Source: Bradyrhizobium niftali (GTDB taxonomy: Bacteria; Pseudomonadota; Alphaproteobacteria; Rhizobiales; Xanthobacteraceae). Taken from it: a DNA stretch of 64,000 nucleotides. The stretch lies in the NCBI RefSeq assembly GCF_004571025.1, contig NZ_SPQT01000001.1:806001-870000 (forward strand). The letters are read 5' to 3'. Positions 35,500 to 44,387 of the stretch are shown here, piece by piece. The notes beneath the pieces were generated by a model. The model saw only the letters and a list, made by a program, of their open reading frames with translations. It had not been told where the DNA came from and ran no database searches. The stretch's first letter is position 1. Each line of letters begins with the position of its first letter. A program made the position numbers and the translations under genes.

Positions 35500-36882
35500 T
35501 TACCGCTCCGCCACGAAGCTGCGCATCTTGCCGGGATTGAGCAGGCCGTAGGGATCGACCTCATGTTTGAAGCCGAGCTGATCGACATCGACGCGCTTGT
35601 AGCGGCTGCCGTCCTCGACGGTGTACACGTGCGGATTGGCGATATGGACCTCGTGCGCCTCGTGCAGGCGGATGATCTCGTTCAGCCGCTCCGCGTCGCT
35701 GTACCGTACCACCGGCAGTCCGCTACAGGTCAGCTGGCCGTTGAAACGGATGAATTCGAGATGCTGCAACACCTCGTCGGGAAACATTGTGCGCATCTCC
35801 TCAACCTTTTGCAGCAGCCGGTCATGGGGGTACAGGCATTGCAGATAGGTCACCGTGCGATCGCTCTTGAGCACCTGCAGGGTGGTATGATTCCAGGTGT
35901 ATTCGTATAGCGGCACCTTGCCGGGGCCTTCGTCGGTCGGCATCTCCAGGGTGATGGTGCCGCGATCGCCGAGCAGTTCTCGGAAGTCTCCCAGCGAGCG
36001 CTCGGCGATCATTGCGATCAGAATACTCTTGCCCTCGGGACAGCAGGATTTCAGCGCACCAAAATAGGACGGCAGCGGCCATGTGATGGGCGCCAGCAGC
36101 TTCTTGACGATGCCGTCGGAAAGCGCCGCAGTATGGCCGAATTCGACCGCGGTCAGGAAATCGTCGAAAGCGACCACCACATCGATCCATGGCTGTGCCA
36201 GCGCCAGCGGCATTTCGAGCGCGGTGATGATGCCCGTGGTGCCGTAGGCACGGTTGATCTTCTGCGCCGCGTCGTTGCGCAGTTCGATGATGCGGGGCTC
36301 CGGCTCCATGGTGACGATGCGCGCGGCGAGGATATTGCCGGGTTCGCGCAAGCCGCCATAGGTTATCGAGCCGATGCCGCCGGATCCGCCGGCGACGAAA
36401 CCGCCAATGGTCGCGGTGCGCTTGGTGGAGGGATGCATCCGCAGCTCATAGCCGGATGGCCGTGTCGCGGCGTCGATCGCATTCATTTTGGCGCCGGCGC
36501 CGACGCGGATCTGTCCGGGTCTGATCCATTCGATCGTGTCGAGCGCGGTGACGTCGAGCAGCACGCCGCCGGCGAGCGGTACGGCTTGGCCATAATTGCC
36601 GGTGCCGCCGGCCCGCACCGTCAGTGGCACGCGATGGCGTACGCAGGCCGCGGCGACGCGAACGATATCGGCCTCGTTGCGCGGCGCGACGATCAGATCG
36701 GCCGACTTGTCGTTGAGCTGATCGTTGAGGATCGGGCTGTACCAGAAGAAATCGCGCGAGCGCCGGCGCACGATTGTGGGATCAGTGACGACCGGGATAT
36801 CGCCGAGATCGGCGAGCAGCGGTGCCAGTCTGTCCGTGGATGGGTGACGGTTGGATGCGTCAAAGGGCGTAAGATCGTTCAT
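35500..36882 (-). CDS. FAD-binding (PCMH-type) oxidoreductase
   Basis: 460 residues of the VAO family. FAD-binding blocks: ADLIVAPRNEADIVRVAAAC, LTVRAGGTGNYGQAVPLAGG and TIGGFVAGGSGGIGSI; C-terminal LLNPGKMRSF, the usual family ending. No covalent-FAD His pattern is obvious. No iron-sulfur domain. ATG overlaps the isochorismatase-family stop (ATGA). Probably oxidises an alcohol, hydroxyacid or amine intermediate. Confidence 0.88.
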   Translation of the reverse strand: MNDLTPFDASNRHPSTDRLAPLLADLGDIPVVTDPTIVRRRSRDFFWYSPILNDQLNDKSADLIVAPRNEADIVRVAAACVRHRVPLTVRAGGTGNYGQAVPLAGGVLLDVTALDTIEWIRPGQIRVGAGAKMNAIDAATRPSGYELRMHPSTKRTATIGGFVAGGSGGIGSITYGGLREPGNILAARIVTMEPEPRIIELRNDAAQKINRAYGTTGIITALEMPLALAQPWIDVVVAFDDFLTAVEFGHTAALSDGIVKKLLAPITWPLPSYFGALKSCCPEGKSILIAMIAERSLGDFRELLGDRGTITLEMPTDEGPGKVPLYEYTWNHTTLQVLKSDRTVTYLQCLYPHDRLLQKVEEMRTMFPDEVLQHLEFIRFNGQLTCSGLPVVRYSDAERLNEIIRLHEAHEVHIANPHVYTVEDGSRYKRVDVDQLGFKHEVDPYGLLNPGKMRSFVAER

Positions 36883-37706
36883 GGCGCGTTTACCTCGGCA
36901 ATCGCGGCCCGCTTGCCGGCGAGGGCAGCGGTGAGGACGGAAGACTCCAGCACGAAGCCGAAGCATTGGTTTACGTTGTAGACGGTCGCAGCCATGCAGT
37001 AGTCCGGTGAGGTGGTGGCTGCGCAGTCGCGCAGCAGCATGCAGTCGTATCCGTGGAAGTTGGCGTCCTGCAGCGTGCAGAGCACGCATTGGTCGGCATT
37101 GACTCCGGCGAACAAGAGCGTCGTGACATTGAGGTTGCGCAGGATGCTATCGAGCTCGGTGTCCTGGAATCCTGACATGCGATATTTGGCGACATGAATG
37201 TCGGTGGGCTCGACGGTCAGCTCCTTGACAATCGAAGCCGACCAGCTGCCGCGTTCCAGCACCCGCGCGCCGGAGCCCGGCAACCGGTCACCGAGGCCGA
37301 CACCTGTGCCGGACGGCTTGTAGACATGCAGCAGAGCCGGGCTCAGGTTGAGCCGATCGGGCCGGTTGCCCCAGTTGAGCCAGATCACCGGCACGTCGAG
37401 ACTGCGCAGCACCGGCAACAGCCGTTGCAGCGGTGCGATCGGTGCGCGTGCCGGCGTCACGTCGACACCGATGTGGGCAAGCCAGCCATCAGGATGGCAG
37501 AAGTCGTTCTGCATGTCGACGACAATGATGGCGGTGCGCGCGAGATCGAAGGTCACGAGCTTGGCGCCGGCATCGATTGTCACCGGCTGCGGCACGACCG
37601 GCGGCCGGATAAGGTTTGCCTGGGTCGCCGAGACCGACCAGCGGTTGCGCGTGCTGGCGCCGAGCGGCCGGAGATCATCGACCGGTTGGAGGCGGGTGTT
37701 GCTCAT
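36879..37706 (-). CDS. Isochorismatase-family cysteine hydrolase
   Basis: 275 residues. Catalytic triad visible: Asp in AIIVVDMQNDFC, Lys in HVAKYRMSGF and Cys in GVNADQCVLCT. Enzymes of this group include N-carbamoylsarcosine amidase, maleamate amidase and biuret/ureidoacrylate hydrolases, all acting on ring-cleavage amides, which suits the cluster. N-terminus is about 60 residues longer than the minimal fold. Stop and start overlaps link it to the cupin and FAD genes. Confidence 0.9.
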   Translation of the reverse strand: MSNTRLQPVDDLRPLGASTRNRWSVSATQANLIRPPVVPQPVTIDAGAKLVTFDLARTAIIVVDMQNDFCHPDGWLAHIGVDVTPARAPIAPLQRLLPVLRSLDVPVIWLNWGNRPDRLNLSPALLHVYKPSGTGVGLGDRLPGSGARVLERGSWSASIVKELTVEPTDIHVAKYRMSGFQDTELDSILRNLNVTTLLFAGVNADQCVLCTLQDANFHGYDCMLLRDCAATTSPDYCMAATVYNVNQCFGFVLESSVLTAALAGKRAAIAEVNAP

Positions 37707-38140
37707 CGTTGATCCGCCACGTCGCGTCCCCGCAGCACAGCGATGTCGTCGGCCTCGACCTCGACCGGTTCGCCGCCGCGTATCAATTCGGCAAAGCCTT
37801 CGTTCGGTGTCATCACCGTCAGGCAATACAGCTTGCCGGCGCCGGTGTTCTCGATCACGTGCTCGGAGCCGGGATGCAGCAGCAGCGAGTCGCCCTTTCG
37901 GATCGGCAGCGTTTTGCCGTCGCAGCGCGCGACGCCCTCGCCGTGCAGCACATGGAAGAATTCGTGCGCCGCCGCATGTTCGTTGGGCGGCGTCGCGCCG
38001 CCCGGCCGGAAGATCTCGATGACGAAGATGTTGTCGATCCGGTCGCTCTCATGATCGAACAGCATCACGAAATAGTTGGTGTCCGTCGGAGAGATGCGGA
38101 AGGCCTTGGACCGAGCGAGGTTTTCGACGCTGAACGCCAT
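37703..38140 (-). CDS. Small cupin-domain protein
   Basis: 145 residues, single cupin barrel: motif 1 in NEHAAAHEFFHVLHGEG (metal His residues) and motif 2 in KGDSLLLHPGSEHVIEN. It could be a dioxygenase-like enzyme or a binding protein; the family gives no firm activity. ATG at 38140 with GGAG upstream. First gene of the four-gene reverse operon, facing the LysR gene across palindrome B. Confidence 0.85.
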   Translation of the reverse strand: MAFSVENLARSKAFRISPTDTNYFVMLFDHESDRIDNIFVIEIFRPGGATPPNEHAAAHEFFHVLHGEGVARCDGKTLPIRKGDSLLLHPGSEHVIENTGAGKLYCLTVMTPNEGFAELIRGGEPVEVEADDIAVLRGRDVADQR

Positions 38141-38253
38141 GAAGGAGGCTCCTGATTGTGGCCGGTTCGACGGTGCGGACGTACGCGTAACGAGCCACGA
38201 TGGATTCAGCACGCCGGAAGGCTTGCACAAAAGCGCTTTATTTCGCAAACACT

Positions 38254-38270
38254 GTTGCCTTTTAGGCAAC
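38254..38270. promoter_or_regulatory. 17-bp palindrome (LysR-type site B)
   Basis: GTTGCCTTTTAGGCAAC, identical to site A at 33710-33726, in the divergent promoter between the cupin operon and the LysR gene. This is the classical location for LysR autoregulation and target activation. Confidence 0.82.
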
Positions 38271-38319
38271 GTCACAGCATCCTCCGGAGCGAGGCTCTTT
38301 TTCAAGCAGGAGCAAGGGA

Positions 38320-39222
38320 ATGCTGCATAGCCGCCTGTTGACCTATGTGGACGAGGTGGCGCGCACCGGATCGATCCGCAAGGCGGCGAGCCATCTTAAC
38401 GTCGCGGCCTCCGCCATCAGTCGCCAGATTCTTGCGCTTGAGACCGAACTCGGCACGCCGATTTTTCAACGGCTGCCGCGCAAGCTGATTCTGACTGCCG
38501 CGGGTGAGGTACTGGTTGGCCACATTCGCCAGACCCTGAAGGAATTGACCCGCGCCCAGGGCAAGATCGAGGAACTGAAAGGTTTGCGCCGGGGCGAGAT
38601 CACGGTGGCGATGATGAGCGGTCTCGCCTCGAACCTCGTGCCCGGCACCGTCAAGCAGTTCCGTGTTTCCAATCCCCGGGTGCGGCTCTGCCTGACGCTG
38701 CTGACCACGGGCGAGGACATTCAATCCGCGGTCGCCAGCGGCGAGGCCGACCTCGGCATCGGCTTCGATTTCACCCGCGGCAGTCATCTGAAGGTGCTGG
38801 CCCGTGCCGCCGGCAAACTCGGCGCGGTGATGGCGCCGAGCCATCCGCTCGCCAAGCGCAACCAGATCCGGCTCGGCGACTGCGTCGACTATCCGCTCGT
38901 GATCGCCGACGGGTCGACCGTGATCCGGCCTTACCTCGATTCAGCATTTGCAAAAGCTTCGCTGGAACCGCTGCCGATCATCGAAACCAACGCCATCGAG
39001 ATCATGCGCCACGCCGCCATTCTTGATAATGGCATCACCTTTCTTACGCCGTTCGACATCGAGTTCGAGCGGCGCGTCGGCCGCCTGGTTTACGTGCCGG
39101 TGCGTGAGTTGGCGCACGAGACGCAGACGCTCATGCTGATCGGCCACGAGCGCGGGACGAGCGCGATCGCCAGCGTGCTCGCGGAGATGCTGAAGGCGAT
39201 GATGCGTGAGGCCGCGGCGTGA
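38320..39222 (+). CDS. LysR-family transcriptional regulator
   Basis: 300 residues. HTH at about 16-50 (SIRKAASHLNVAASAISRQI) and the two-lobed effector-binding domain (EITVAMMSGLASNLVPG, DLGIGFDF). Divergent from the cupin operon; the only regulator inside the 28.4-39.2 kb cluster, so it is the natural candidate to bind the two identical palindromes. Effector unknown, probably the N-heterocycle substrate or an intermediate. Confidence 0.93.
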   Translation: MLHSRLLTYVDEVARTGSIRKAASHLNVAASAISRQILALETELGTPIFQRLPRKLILTAAGEVLVGHIRQTLKELTRAQGKIEELKGLRRGEITVAMMSGLASNLVPGTVKQFRVSNPRVRLCLTLLTTGEDIQSAVASGEADLGIGFDFTRGSHLKVLARAAGKLGAVMAPSHPLAKRNQIRLGDCVDYPLVIADGSTVIRPYLDSAFAKASLEPLPIIETNAIEIMRHAAILDNGITFLTPFDIEFERRVGRLVYVPVRELAHETQTLMLIGHERGTSAIASVLAEMLKAMMREAAA

Positions 39223-39600
39223 GCGACCGGGGCGTCGCCCGCAGTCATTGCAGGGCGGGTCGCAGCCGCTTCGCGCTCGATGCGATATGAAGACCGGAAC
39301 GGTCATCGTGGCAAACATTTCACGAATCATGCCGCGTTCGACCGATGATCTGCATGCTTTCAGAGAGCCACAGGCGCTCACCCGCAGCAGATTGGACATG
39401 ATTTGCTAGAGCTAGCTCAAACTTCCCCATGATGGATGAGCGAGAGCTCAGGATTTTAAAACAGTTAGACGACGCCGTGTGCACCACGTGTGCACCGGGA
39501 GATCAAGAAAAATCTCATCACAGCCAATGTGAGAAGGCCTTCTGAAGTGGGTAGGAGTCGCCCCAGGTGGGGACGTGCACGTCTCTGGGCCGTGCGTTGC
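39223..39600. other. Non-coding region with dispersed repeat copy 3
   Basis: No supported gene; mostly occupied by the best-preserved repeat copy (39409-39550). Confidence 0.6.
39409..39550 (+). repeat. Dispersed ~140-bp repeat, copy 3 (full length)
   Basis: Runs from the palindrome GAGCTAGCTC through GTGTGCACCGGGAGATCAAG and CAGCCAATGTGAG to CTTCTGAAGTGG. Contains two GTGCAC palindromes eleven bases apart. Serves as the reference copy. Confidence 0.88.
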
Positions 39601-40713
39601 TTAGACCTGAAACACTTGCCGCGGCGAGCGCGTCAGACATTCATGCCCGGTCTCAGTGACGAGCACTGTCTCGCTGATCGCGATGCCGTCGGCGGAGACA
39701 TACATGTGGAACACCATGCCTACTCCAGCGTCCAATGGGCCGTGGGCAGGAAGATGCGCGAGAAGTCGCTGGTGCGCGGGCCATGGAGCGGATAGCAGCC
39801 GAGCGAATAGCCGGTGATGTTGGGTAGTCGGGCCGCAGGCCATCGGCGAGCATCGCCTTTCGCGCCAGAGCATCGAGGTCGGCGGCGTTGGCTCCAGGCT
39901 TGATCGCTTCGAACTGCCGGTCCTGGATATCGATAAGCCGTCGAGCGAGATGCGACCGGCGCGGGTCGATTTCTCCGATCACCGCCGAGCGCTGTAGCCG
40001 TCGATATAGGGCAACAGCTCCATATGCAGGATATCGCCCTTGGCCAGCGGCTGCTTGGTCAGTCCGCCATGCAAGAACGCGTTGCCGACGCCAGCGGTAA
40101 TGATCCCGGCGCGTGCGGCGTCCGCGCCTTCCTGCATGAAGACTTGATAGACGGCCGCTGCCGCGTCGCGGCGCGATCGGCCTTCGCCGGAGGCTTTCAG
40201 AGCTGCATCGATGCCGAGGTCGCCGATCGCGGCAGCGCGCCGGAGCACGGCGATCTCCCTCGTGCTCTTCCTGGCGCGTAGCTCGGCCATCACGCCGGAG
40301 AAGTCGACAAAGCGCGCGTCTGGCAGTTGCGCCGAGAGCTGCTTGAAGCGGGAGCGCGGCATGCAATTGGAATCCTCATCGAGCCCGACGCGGCCTGTCG
40401 CATAGCCAAGGCTACGGATGGTGTCGGCGAGCACCCGGATCGGGACTTCCCAATCGGCGAAGGCAACGGAGCGCGACAGCCACGAGCTCTCGGTGAACGG
40501 GCCAAGGTCGACGGCGCGAAGTATCATGATCGGCTCGCCATCGCGCGGGAGGAGGCAGGCCCGGTACATGTTCTCCGAGATCAAGAAGCCGGTGACCTAG
40601 GCGAGGAACTCGCTCTGGTCGATGACGAGGACATCGAGTTCGCGGGCGGCCATCCGCTCGCGCACGCGCTTGATGCGCGCCTCATATTCGTCGATCGGAA
40701 ACAACATCGTCAT
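39601..40713 (-). pseudogene. M24-family metallopeptidase (Xaa-Pro peptidase-like), decayed
   Basis: Starts MTMLFPIDEYEARIKRVRERM; at codon 39 a TAG interrupts FLA-x-VTGFLISENMYRACL, where the family normally has an aromatic residue. It resumes through FKQLSAQLPDARFVDFSGVM and the metal-site region GIITAGVGNAFLHGGLTKQPL, then shifts frame after LPYIDGYSA (near 39985) and at least twice more before the recognisable C-terminus GMVFHMYVSADGIAISETVL. Several independent lesions make it non-functional. It would have belonged with the neighbouring M20 peptidase and peptide transporter. Confidence 0.88.
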
Positions 40714-40753
40714 TCATCCTTCGCGGGATCGGGTGCGCGCGCTTCGGCGCCCA

Positions 40754-41968
40754 CTATCCGCAAATCTCCAGAATAGCCAGCATGTAGATGCGGATCATGT
40801 CGATGAAGTCGACGATATCGACCCGCTCGTCGGGCATGGTGTTGTAGCGGCCGCCGGGGCCGCAGACGATGCCTTCCATCCCGCCGAAATAGTGCAGATG
40901 ACCGGCATCAGTCCCATAGAAGCAACTCGGGGTAACGGCGCCTGTCGGCTGCTCTTCGCCGCGTACCGCGCGATAGGCGCGGTTGACGGCCTCGACGATC
41001 AGGCTCGTACGCGCCACCTCGAAAGGCGGCATGGTCGGCACGCCGGAGCGGTCCTCCGACATGATCTCGGCCTCGAGGCCAGGGAACCGTGCTTCAAGCG
41101 CGTCGAGCTCGCGACGCATGTCGGCCATCGCGCCGGCCTCGGTCTGGCCTGGCGCATAGCGGCCCGAGCCCTTGATCCGCACGAAATCAGCGACCTGGGG
41201 CGTGCGCCATTCATGCAGCTCGCGGCCGAGCGCGCCGTGGACGACGCCGACATGGACGCGGTTGATCCGCTCATGCTCCGGCGAAAGGGCGCCCGAGAAT
41301 TTCATCGCATTGAGGCGCGGAATGACGTCACACGCGGCCGTGATCGCATCGATCGCCTCTTCGCGCTTGGACAAATGACGGGTATTGCCGGTCAACTCGA
41401 TGATGAACATGAAGGCGGCCGCATGCATCGTCATGGCCTTCAGATCGGTCGGCTCGGAGTTGATGAAATAGTCGGCGCGAAGTCCCTGCTCGACCAGCGA
41501 GTAGGTGCCGACGCCGCCCTGCAGCTCGCCCACCACGTAGGTGAGGATGACGTCACCCCTGAGTTTGACGCCGGCGTCGATCAGCGTCTTGACCGCGCAG
41601 AAGTAGGCGGCGTCGCCGGCCTTCATGTTGGAAACGCCGATGCCGTAGATGAAGGCGTCGTCGACCTTGCCTGCCCAGGGGTCGACGGTCCAGCCCTCGG
41701 TCACCGGGTTGGTGTCGAGATGGCCGTTGAACATCAGGCTCGTGCCGCCGCCCGCACCCTTCCAGCGGCCGACGGCGTTGACCCGGCCCTCCTTGCCGAA
41801 GGGCGCAAGCTCGGTCTCCAGCCCGATCTCACGCATGCGACCTGCCATGAAGGCTGCGAGCTGCTTCTCGCCGTCCGATTTGGAGTAGCTCTTGTGCTGC
41901 ACCATGCGTGACAAGAGGTCGAGGGCGGCGGGCACATCGATTCGGGCGAGAAGTGCGTTGTGATCCAT
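40754..41968 (-). CDS. M20-family peptidase/deacylase, variant metal site
   Basis: 404 residues, ArgE/DapE/CPG2 fold. The first metal motif NGHLDTNPV is normal, but the usual bridging Asp in a DMKGG-type motif is Asn here (GIGVSNMKAG), and the catalytic EE pair reads GELQGG. A related subgroup of M20 proteins may share this. Probably cleaves an amide in a peptide or N-acyl amino acid. Lies 17 bases after the ABC ATPase stop on the same strand, upstream of the M24 pseudogene. Confidence 0.87.
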   Translation of the reverse strand: MDHNALLARIDVPAALDLLSRMVQHKSYSKSDGEKQLAAFMAGRMREIGLETELAPFGKEGRVNAVGRWKGAGGGTSLMFNGHLDTNPVTEGWTVDPWAGKVDDAFIYGIGVSNMKAGDAAYFCAVKTLIDAGVKLRGDVILTYVVGELQGGVGTYSLVEQGLRADYFINSEPTDLKAMTMHAAAFMFIIELTGNTRHLSKREEAIDAITAACDVIPRLNAMKFSGALSPEHERINRVHVGVVHGALGRELHEWRTPQVADFVRIKGSGRYAPGQTEAGAMADMRRELDALEARFPGLEAEIMSEDRSGVPTMPPFEVARTSLIVEAVNRAYRAVRGEEQPTGAVTPSCFYGTDAGHLHYFGGMEGIVCGPGGRYNTMPDERVDIVDFIDMIRIYMLAILEICG

Positions 41969-41985
41969 GGGGGAAGTCCTTGTCG

Positions 41986-43560
41986 TCAGCCGACTGGCAC
42001 GGGCGAGGCGGCCATCAGTTCGCGGGTATAGGGATGGACGTGGTCTGCGTCGAAATCCTCGACCGGCAGCAGGTCGACCATCTCGCCTCGGCGCATCACC
42101 GCGATGCGGTGGGCAATTTGACGGATGAGGTTGAGATCGTGGGTGATGAAGAGAAAGGCGGTTCCGGTTTCCTCGCGCAGCGCCAGCAGCAATTCGATGA
42201 TCTGTGCCTGCACGGAGACGTCCAGCGGCGCCGTGATCTCGTCGCAGATCACGAGTTTCGGCCGTGCGGCGAAGGCACGCGCGATGGCGATGCGCTGCTT
42301 CTCGCCGCCTGAAAGCTGATGGGGCCAGCGGTTGGCGTAGGATGCGGGCAGGCGCACCTGTTCGAGCAGGCGGGGAATATTCGCAAGATGGCCGCCGTAG
42401 AGCTTGAGAGGACGCGACAGGATCTCGTCGATCCTGTGACGCGGATTGAGCGAGGCATCGGGATGCTGGAAGATGATCTGTACGTCGCGGCGGTAAGCGG
42501 CGTTCATGTCGCGCATGCGGTGGATCTCGTGCGCGTCGAAGGTGATCTTGCCCGAGAAGCGTGCGAGCCCGGTAAGGGCGCGCGCCATTGAAGACTTGCC
42601 AGAGCCGGACTCGCCGACAAGACCGAGGATCTCGCCGCCACGAACCTCGAGCCCGATCTTTTTCGTAGCCGGCGGCGGCGCGTCGCGAAACAGTCTGCCG
42701 CTGCCATATCGGACTTCGATGTCGGAGGCCGCGAGAACGACCTGGTCACCCGGCTTGTCATGGACAAGACGGCGTTCCGGTCTGGGCACGGCGTCTACAA
42801 GTGCGCGCGTGTTAGCATGTCGCGGCGCACGGAAGATGTCGGCCGCCGGCGCCTGCTCGACCAGGCGGCCGCGCTCCAGGACCGCGACCCGGTCCGCGAC
42901 CCGCGTCACAAGCGCAAGATCGTGAGAAATATAGAGCGCGGCGACGCCCGTCTCCCGGCGTAGTCGCGCGAACAGTGCGAGGATGCGTGCGCCCGTGATC
43001 ACGTCGAGTGCCGTGGTCGGCTCGTCGAACAGGATGACGTCGGGACGGCAGCCGAAGGCGGTGGCAATGATGACGCGCTGTTTTTCTCCGCCGGAGATCT
43101 CGTGGGGGTAGCGCCGCATGATTGCAGCAGGATTGTTGAGATCGACGTGGCCAAGCAGATTGACGGCGAGCGAACTGGCGTCGCGCTGCTTGAGGCCGCG
43201 GTGCTGGATCAGGGCTTCCGTGATTTGACGACCGATGGTGAGCGTCGGGTTGAGTGAGGTCGAGGGATCCTGAAACACCATGCCGAGCCGGCGGCCACGT
43301 ATCCTGGTGAGCTCGCCTGGGCTCAATCGTTGCAGGTCGATGTCGCCGAGACGCAACGACCCGGCAACTTCACGGGCATTTTCCGGCAAATGGCGCATCA
43401 GCGCCCAGGCGAGCGAGCTCTTGCCGGAGCCGGACTCTCCGACCAGGCCCAGCACCTCGCCTGGTCCGATCTCCAGCGAAATGTCGTGCAGCACACGTAC
43501 CGGGCCAGCGGACGAGATGTAGTCGAGCGTATAATTCTGGATCGAAAGTACGGGGGTCAC
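41986..43560 (-). CDS. Dipeptide-type ABC transporter ATPase, DppD-DppF fusion
   Basis: 524 residues with two complete ATPase domains. First: Walker A GESGSGKSS near 40, signature ISGGEKQRV, Walker B VILFDEPTTALD. Second, after a linker near residue 260: GESGSGKSS, LSGGEKQRI, LVICDEITAPLD. In the second Walker B the normal DEP is DEI. GTG start overlaps the permease stop. The Opp/Dpp systems normally use two separate ATPases; a fused form is known (e.g. GsiA, YejF). Confidence 0.93.
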   Translation of the reverse strand: MTPVLSIQNYTLDYISSAGPVRVLHDISLEIGPGEVLGLVGESGSGKSSLAWALMRHLPENAREVAGSLRLGDIDLQRLSPGELTRIRGRRLGMVFQDPSTSLNPTLTIGRQITEALIQHRGLKQRDASSLAVNLLGHVDLNNPAAIMRRYPHEISGGEKQRVIIATAFGCRPDVILFDEPTTALDVITGARILALFARLRRETGVAALYISHDLALVTRVADRVAVLERGRLVEQAPAADIFRAPRHANTRALVDAVPRPERRLVHDKPGDQVVLAASDIEVRYGSGRLFRDAPPPATKKIGLEVRGGEILGLVGESGSGKSSMARALTGLARFSGKITFDAHEIHRMRDMNAAYRRDVQIIFQHPDASLNPRHRIDEILSRPLKLYGGHLANIPRLLEQVRLPASYANRWPHQLSGGEKQRIAIARAFAARPKLVICDEITAPLDVSVQAQIIELLLALREETGTAFLFITHDLNLIRQIAHRIAVMRRGEMVDLLPVEDFDADHVHPYTRELMAASPVPVG

Positions 43561-44387
43561 CGCTCGTCCTTCGGGTTGAGGGCGTCGCGAAGACCATCGC
43601 CGACCAGGTTGAAGGCAATCGCGGTGAGTGCAATCGCGGCCGAGGGCGCGATCAATCCCCACGGTGCCTGATGCATGTGTTGGCGCGCGTCCGCCACCAT
43701 GAGGCCCCATTCGGATGCGGGCGGTTGGGCGCCGACGCCGAGAAAGCTCAGCGTCGCGAACAGCATGACGGCGAAGGACACGCGGATGGTGGATTCGATC
43801 ACGATCGGCGCCATGACGTTCGGCAACATCTCGCGGAAGATGATCCAAGGCGCTCCCTCGCCACGCGCGATGGCCGCCTTGACATAGTCCTGATTGCGTA
43901 CGTTGAGCGCGGCCGAGCGGGTCACCCGCGCCATGCCCGGCGCAAAGGCCACCGCGATGGCAATGACGGCATTGCCGGCGCCGTTGCCGAGCGTTGAGAC
44001 CAGCAACAGGGCCATCAGAAGGCCGGGGATCGCCATCACGGCGTCGATCGTGCGCATGATGGCCTCGTCGGTTCGTCCGCCGAGATAGGCAGAGCCAACG
44101 CCGATGGTCGCTCCGGCTGCGCTGCCGACGAAGGTGGCGATGAAAGCGAGCGGCACGGTCGAACGCGCGCCGACCATCAGGCGGCTCAGGATGTCGCGGC
44201 CGAATTGATCGGCGCCAAGCCAGTTCTGCCAGCCGGGTGCGCGAAACCGGCCAAGAAAATCAATCTTCTCCGGCGCATAGGGCGCCAATGCGGGCCCGAA
44301 CAGGCAGGCGGCCGCGATCAGCGCCAGCAGCACGATTCCGACGAAACCTTGTGGCTTTCGCATCAGGCGGATGAACAGCTCAGTCAT
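43557..44387 (-). CDS. Peptide-type ABC transporter permease (DppC-like)
   Basis: 276 residues. The N-terminal first helix (GFVGIVLLALIAAACLFGPALAPYAP) followed by NWLGADQFGRDILSRLMVGARST is characteristic of DppC/OppC. EAA-like region: YVKAAIARGEGAPWIIFREMLPNVMAP. Overlaps the DppB-like gene by 8 bases. Confidence 0.93.
   Translation of the reverse strand: MTELFIRLMRKPQGFVGIVLLALIAAACLFGPALAPYAPEKIDFLGRFRAPGWQNWLGADQFGRDILSRLMVGARSTVPLAFIATFVGSAAGATIGVGSAYLGGRTDEAIMRTIDAVMAIPGLLMALLLVSTLGNGAGNAVIAIAVAFAPGMARVTRSAALNVRNQDYVKAAIARGEGAPWIIFREMLPNVMAPIVIESTIRVSFAVMLFATLSFLGVGAQPPASEWGLMVADARQHMHQAPWGLIAPSAAIALTAIAFNLVGDGLRDALNPKDER

Noticed and set aside
40622..41911. 429-codon forward open frame
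   Set aside because: Antisense to the M20 peptidase; composition typical of a shadow frame.
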